Below, in pieces: positions 60,675 to 64,000 of a DNA stretch of 64,000 nucleotides. The number at the start of each line of letters is the position of its first letter. The stretch's first letter is position 1. The stretch is from Modicisalibacter sp033446685 (lineage in GTDB: Bacteria > Pseudomonadota > Gammaproteobacteria > Pseudomonadales > Halomonadaceae): NCBI RefSeq assembly GCF_033446685.1, contig NZ_JAWQLY010000008.1:124001-188000 (forward strand), given 5' to 3'. The notes under the pieces are model-generated. The model saw only the letters and a program-made list of their open reading frames with translations. It was not told the DNA's origin and searched no databases. Made by a program: the position numbers and the translations under genes.

Positions 60675-63600
60675 TTATGCACGGTATTCGCCGCTCACCG
60701 GCAGATCGCCTGACTGCGGTTCGCGGTGGCCGCGCTCGACCAGCTTGCGCAGCGCCACGTAGAACACCGGGGTGAGGAACAGTCCGAACAGGGTCACGCC
60801 GAGCATGCCGGCGAATACCGCGGTGCCCAGCGCCTCGCGCACCTCGGCGCCGGCGCCGCTGGCCAGCACCAGCGGTACCACGGCGGCGGTAAAGGTGATT
60901 GAGGTCATGATGATCGGCCGCAGGCGCAGATGGCACGCTTCGAGCGCGGCCTCGACGATGCTCCGCCCCTGGAGTTCCAGCTCGCGGGCGAACTCGACGA
61001 TCAGGATCGCGTTCTTGCACGCCAGGCCCATCAGCACCACCAGCCCGACCTGCACGAAGATGTTGTTGTCGCCATTGCCGAACCACACCCCGATCAGCGC
61101 AGAGAGCATGCACATCGGCACGATCAGGATCACCGCCAGCGGCAACGTCCAGCTCTCGTAGAGAGCGGCCAGCACCAGGAACACCAGCAACACCGACAGC
61201 GGGAACACCACCAGGGCGGCGCCGCCCTGGTTGGCCTGCTGGTAGCTCAGGTCGGTCCATTCGAAGTTCATGCCGCTCGGCAACACCGCCGGGGCGATCT
61301 GCTCGACCGCCGCCAGCGCCTGGTTGGACGACAGCACGCGCGGGTCGGCCTCGCCCATCAGATCGGCCGCGGGATAGCCGTTGTAGCGGATCACCGGATC
61401 GGGGCCGTAGGTCTCGCTGAGTTGGATCATGCTGCCGATCGGCACCATCTCGCCGAGGCTGTTGCGGGTGCGCAGGTTGCCGATGCTCTCGGCGTCCGTG
61501 CGGAACTCGGCGTCGGCCTGGGCGATCACCTGCCAGGTGCGTCCGAAGCGGTTGAAGTCATTGACGTAGGCCGAGCCCAGATAGACCTGCAGCGTCTCGA
61601 ACAGGTCGGTGAGGGCCACGCCCTGGGCCTTGGCCTTGGCGCGATCCACCTCGGCATCGAGTTGCGGCACGTTGGCCTGGTAGGAGCTGATCGGATAGCC
61701 CATTCCCGGCGTCTGCGACAGCGCGCCCGCCAGGCTGTTGGCCGCTTCCTGCAGCGCGCCGTAACCGAGGCCGGCGCGGTCCTGCACGAACAGCGAGAAG
61801 CCCGAGCCGGTGCCCAGCCCCATGATCGCCGGCGGAGTGAAGGCGAAGCTGAACGCCTCCTGCAGGGCGGCGAACTTGCCGTTGAGCTCGGCATTGATCG
61901 CCTCGGCGCTACGCGTGCGCTCGGCGAACGGGTCCAGGCCGAAGAACACCGTGCCGGTATTCGGCGTATTGGTGAACTGCAGCGGATTGAGGCCCGGGAA
62001 GGCCACCGCTGAACTCACCCCTTCGGTCTCCAGCGCCAGCTCGGTCATGCGCCGGACGACCTCTTCGGTACGGTCCAGCGACGCGCCCTCGGGCAGCTTG
62101 GTGCCGCCGATCAGGTACATCTTGTCCTGGGTGGGGATGAAACCGCCGGGCACCGCCTGGAACATCACGCCGGTCGCCGCCAGCAACACCACGTAGACGG
62201 CGAACACCGCACCGCGGCGGCGCAAGCTGCGCGAGACCGCGCTCTGATAACGCGCCGAGCTGGCATTGAAGAAGCGGTTGAAAGGCCGGAACAGCCAGCC
62301 GAACAGTCGATCGATCAGGCGCGAGGCGATGTCCTTGGGTGCACCGTGCGGCTTCAACAGCATCGCCGCGAGCGCCGGCGAGAGCGTCAGCGAATTGAAG
62401 GCCGAGATCACCGTGGAGATCGCGATGGTCACCGCGAACTGGCGGTAGAACTGGCCGGTGACGCCTTCCAGGAAGGCCATCGGGATGAACACCGCACACA
62501 GCACCAGCGAGATGGCGACGATCGGCCCGCTGACCTCGCGCATGGCCTGGTGGGCGGCGGCGAGCGGCGCCAGGCCATCGGCGATATTCCGCTCGACGTT
62601 CTCGACCACCACGATGGCGTCGTCGACCACGATGCCGATCGCCAGCACTAGGCCGAACAGCGTCAGCGTGTTGATCGAGAAACCCAGCAGGTAGAGCACC
62701 GCGAAGGTGCCGACGATCGACACCGGCACCGCCAGCAGCGGAATCAGCGACGCGCGCCAGGTCTGCAGGAACAGCGTGACCACCAGCACCACCAGCAGCA
62801 CCGCCTCGAGCAGCGTCTTGATGACCGACTTGATGGAATCGCGCACGAACACCGTGGGGTCGTAGACCACCCGGTACTCCACGCCCTCGGGGAAGCGCGT
62901 GGCCAGTTCGGCCAGCTTGTCGCGCACGCTGTCCGACAGCGCGATGGCGTTGGAGCCGGGCGCCTGGAAGATGCCGATCGCCACCGCCTGGTTGTTGTCG
63001 AGCAGCGAGCGCAGCGAATACTCGGCGGCGCCGAGCTCGATGCGCGCGACATCGTCGAGATAGGTGACCTGGCCGTCGCTGCCGGTCTTGACGATGATGT
63101 CGCCGAACTCCTCCTCGGTGGACAGGCGGCCCTGGGCGTTGATGGAGATCAGAAAGTCCGAATCCTGGGGCGTCGGCGGCGCGCCGAGCTGGCCGGCCGA
63201 GACCTGCACGTTCTGCTCGCGGATGGCGGCGAGGATATCGCCGGCGGTGAGCCCGCGCGCGGCGGCGCGATCGGGGTCTATCCATACCCGCATCGCGTAG
63301 TCGCCGGCGCCGAACAGCATCGCCTGGCCGACCCCGGGCAGGCGCGCCAGCTCATCGCGCACGTGCAACGCCGCGTAATTGCGCAGGTAGGTACTGTCGT
63401 AGCGTCCGTCCGGCGAGATCAACTGCGGTACCATGGTCAGGTCGGGCGACTGCTTGTCCGTGGTCACGCCCTGGCGACGCACGTCCTCGGGCAGCCGCGC
63501 CAGTGCCTGGGCGACCCGATTCTGCACCTGAACCTGGGCCTCGTCCGGATCGGTGCCGGGGCGAAACGTCAGGGTCATCGCCAGCACCCCGTCGGAGCCG

Positions 63601-63851
63601 GCCACCGACTTCATGTACATCAGGTTCTCGACGCCGGTGATCGACTCTTCCAGCGGCGTGGCCACGGTCTCGGCGATCACCTTGGGATTGGCGCCGGGGT
63701 AGACCGCACGGACCTGTACTGTCGGCGGCACGACCTCGGGGTACTCGCTGATCGGCAACAGCGGCAGCGCGATCAGGCCGGCGATGAAGATGACGATCGA
63801 CAGCACCGCGGCGAAGATCGGCCGATCGATAAAAAGCTTCGCGAAGTCCAT
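60675..63851 (-). CDS. RND multidrug efflux transporter, HAE1 family (AcrB-like)
   Basis: A 1058-residue inner-membrane protein with 12 transmembrane segments and two large periplasmic loops. Proton-relay and family signs are GIVVDDAIVVVENVERN in segment 4, ACKNAILIVEFA in segment 10, and FIDRPIFAAVLSIVIF at the N-terminus. It exports drugs or solvents by proton antiport in a tripartite complex. It lies 46 bases after an adaptor gene that is cut by the window edge. Confidence 0.95.
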   Translation of the reverse strand: MDFAKLFIDRPIFAAVLSIVIFIAGLIALPLLPISEYPEVVPPTVQVRAVYPGANPKVIAETVATPLEESITGVENLMYMKSVAGSDGVLAMTLTFRPGTDPDEAQVQVQNRVAQALARLPEDVRRQGVTTDKQSPDLTMVPQLISPDGRYDSTYLRNYAALHVRDELARLPGVGQAMLFGAGDYAMRVWIDPDRAAARGLTAGDILAAIREQNVQVSAGQLGAPPTPQDSDFLISINAQGRLSTEEEFGDIIVKTGSDGQVTYLDDVARIELGAAEYSLRSLLDNNQAVAIGIFQAPGSNAIALSDSVRDKLAELATRFPEGVEYRVVYDPTVFVRDSIKSVIKTLLEAVLLVVLVVTLFLQTWRASLIPLLAVPVSIVGTFAVLYLLGFSINTLTLFGLVLAIGIVVDDAIVVVENVERNIADGLAPLAAAHQAMREVSGPIVAISLVLCAVFIPMAFLEGVTGQFYRQFAVTIAISTVISAFNSLTLSPALAAMLLKPHGAPKDIASRLIDRLFGWLFRPFNRFFNASSARYQSAVSRSLRRRGAVFAVYVVLLAATGVMFQAVPGGFIPTQDKMYLIGGTKLPEGASLDRTEEVVRRMTELALETEGVSSAVAFPGLNPLQFTNTPNTGTVFFGLDPFAERTRSAEAINAELNGKFAALQEAFSFAFTPPAIMGLGTGSGFSLFVQDRAGLGYGALQEAANSLAGALSQTPGMGYPISSYQANVPQLDAEVDRAKAKAQGVALTDLFETLQVYLGSAYVNDFNRFGRTWQVIAQADAEFRTDAESIGNLRTRNSLGEMVPIGSMIQLSETYGPDPVIRYNGYPAADLMGEADPRVLSSNQALAAVEQIAPAVLPSGMNFEWTDLSYQQANQGGAALVVFPLSVLLVFLVLAALYESWTLPLAVILIVPMCMLSALIGVWFGNGDNNIFVQVGLVVLMGLACKNAILIVEFARELELQGRSIVEAALEACHLRLRPIIMTSITFTAAVVPLVLASGAGAEVREALGTAVFAGMLGVTLFGLFLTPVFYVALRKLVERGHREPQSGDLPVSGEYRA

Positions 63852-63897
63852 GCAGGTTACTCCATCATCGGGGCGAGGCAGGCGTCAGGGGCGTCGG

Positions 63898-64000
63898 TCA
63901 ATGAGCCGCCGAGAGATCCATCGCGGGCTTCGAATCGCGCATGGCGACGCTTTGTGCGGTAACCGGCATGCCGGGGAAGAAGATCCGTTGCGCGCCGCGC
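63898..64000 (-). CDS. RND adaptor (membrane fusion protein), C-terminal end only
   Basis: The minus frame ending at 63898 codes for a tail reading RIFFPGMPVTAQSVAMRDS and ending DLSAAH. This resembles the end of AcrA/MexA-type adaptors (usually PGMPVTPQ). Only about 34 residues lie inside the window. It would be the first or earlier gene of the RND operon. Confidence 0.75.
   Translation of the reverse strand, partial: RGAQRIFFPGMPVTAQSVAMRDSKPAMDLSAAH

Overview
The window is GC-rich, densely coded chromosomal DNA of a gammaproteobacterium. The mix of genes (TRAP, TAXI-TRAP, TctCBA, SSS, SulP and NhaC transporters, a DUF3581 protein, a GlgE-type maltokinase next to glgB) fits a marine or halophilic Halomonadaceae-like organism. 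This is inference from gene content only: there is no rRNA or other taxonomic marker. No tRNA, rRNA, insertion sequence, phage gene or CRISPR array was seen.

Layout. 0-10.7 kb: the end of a trehalose synthase/maltokinase gene and glgB, then housekeeping genes (glutathione S-transferase, DUF3581, SulP transporter, RNase Z-like hydrolase coupled to an orphan cyclodeaminase-fold protein) and an OmpR-type two-component system. 10.9-12.5 kb: a secreted four-EF-hand protein with a textbook terminator, a 16-copy TCTG microsatellite, and a Stealth-family sugar-phosphate transferase in AT-richer DNA. 12.7-20.6 kb: a quinone reductase/LysR pair, an M42 peptidase, a siderophore-interacting reductase, an EmrAB-like pump with a truncated MarR remnant, and a cell-wall hydrolase.

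20.9-36 kb is the catabolic core, made of two convergent operons. The rightward one (TetR, TAXI-TRAP, LigK/GalC, GalD, LigI, LigJ) holds the whole lower protocatechuate 4,5-cleavage/gallate pathway from 2-pyrone-4,6-dicarboxylate (PDC) to pyruvate plus oxaloacetate, but no ring-cleaving dioxygenase. The leftward one (cupin, TctC, TctB, TctA, two SDRs, RraA-like protein) is divergent from an IclR regulator.

36-45.5 kb: a large RTX/beta-helix/CBM2-like exoprotein, an SDR plus YihS-type isomerase pair, a VOC protein, and an IclR/FAD oxidoreductase/NhaC unit. 45.5-51.7 kb: a block of transport genes (TRAP DctPQM, SSS, EamA) bracketed by a broken and an intact copy of a DUF3820 gene. 51.7-58 kb: a LysR/aldo-keto reductase pair and an operon of YfcC transporter, DUF1028 and M20 amidohydrolase, with a near-by GntR regulator and a perfect 26-bp palindrome at its promoter. 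58-64 kb: DUF1127, a MocR regulator, and an RND efflux operon that runs off the right edge.

Most regulators sit beside their probable targets, and several have visible inverted or direct repeats in the adjoining promoter. Start codons were moved inward from the longest frame wherever a ribosome-binding site or family alignment favoured it.
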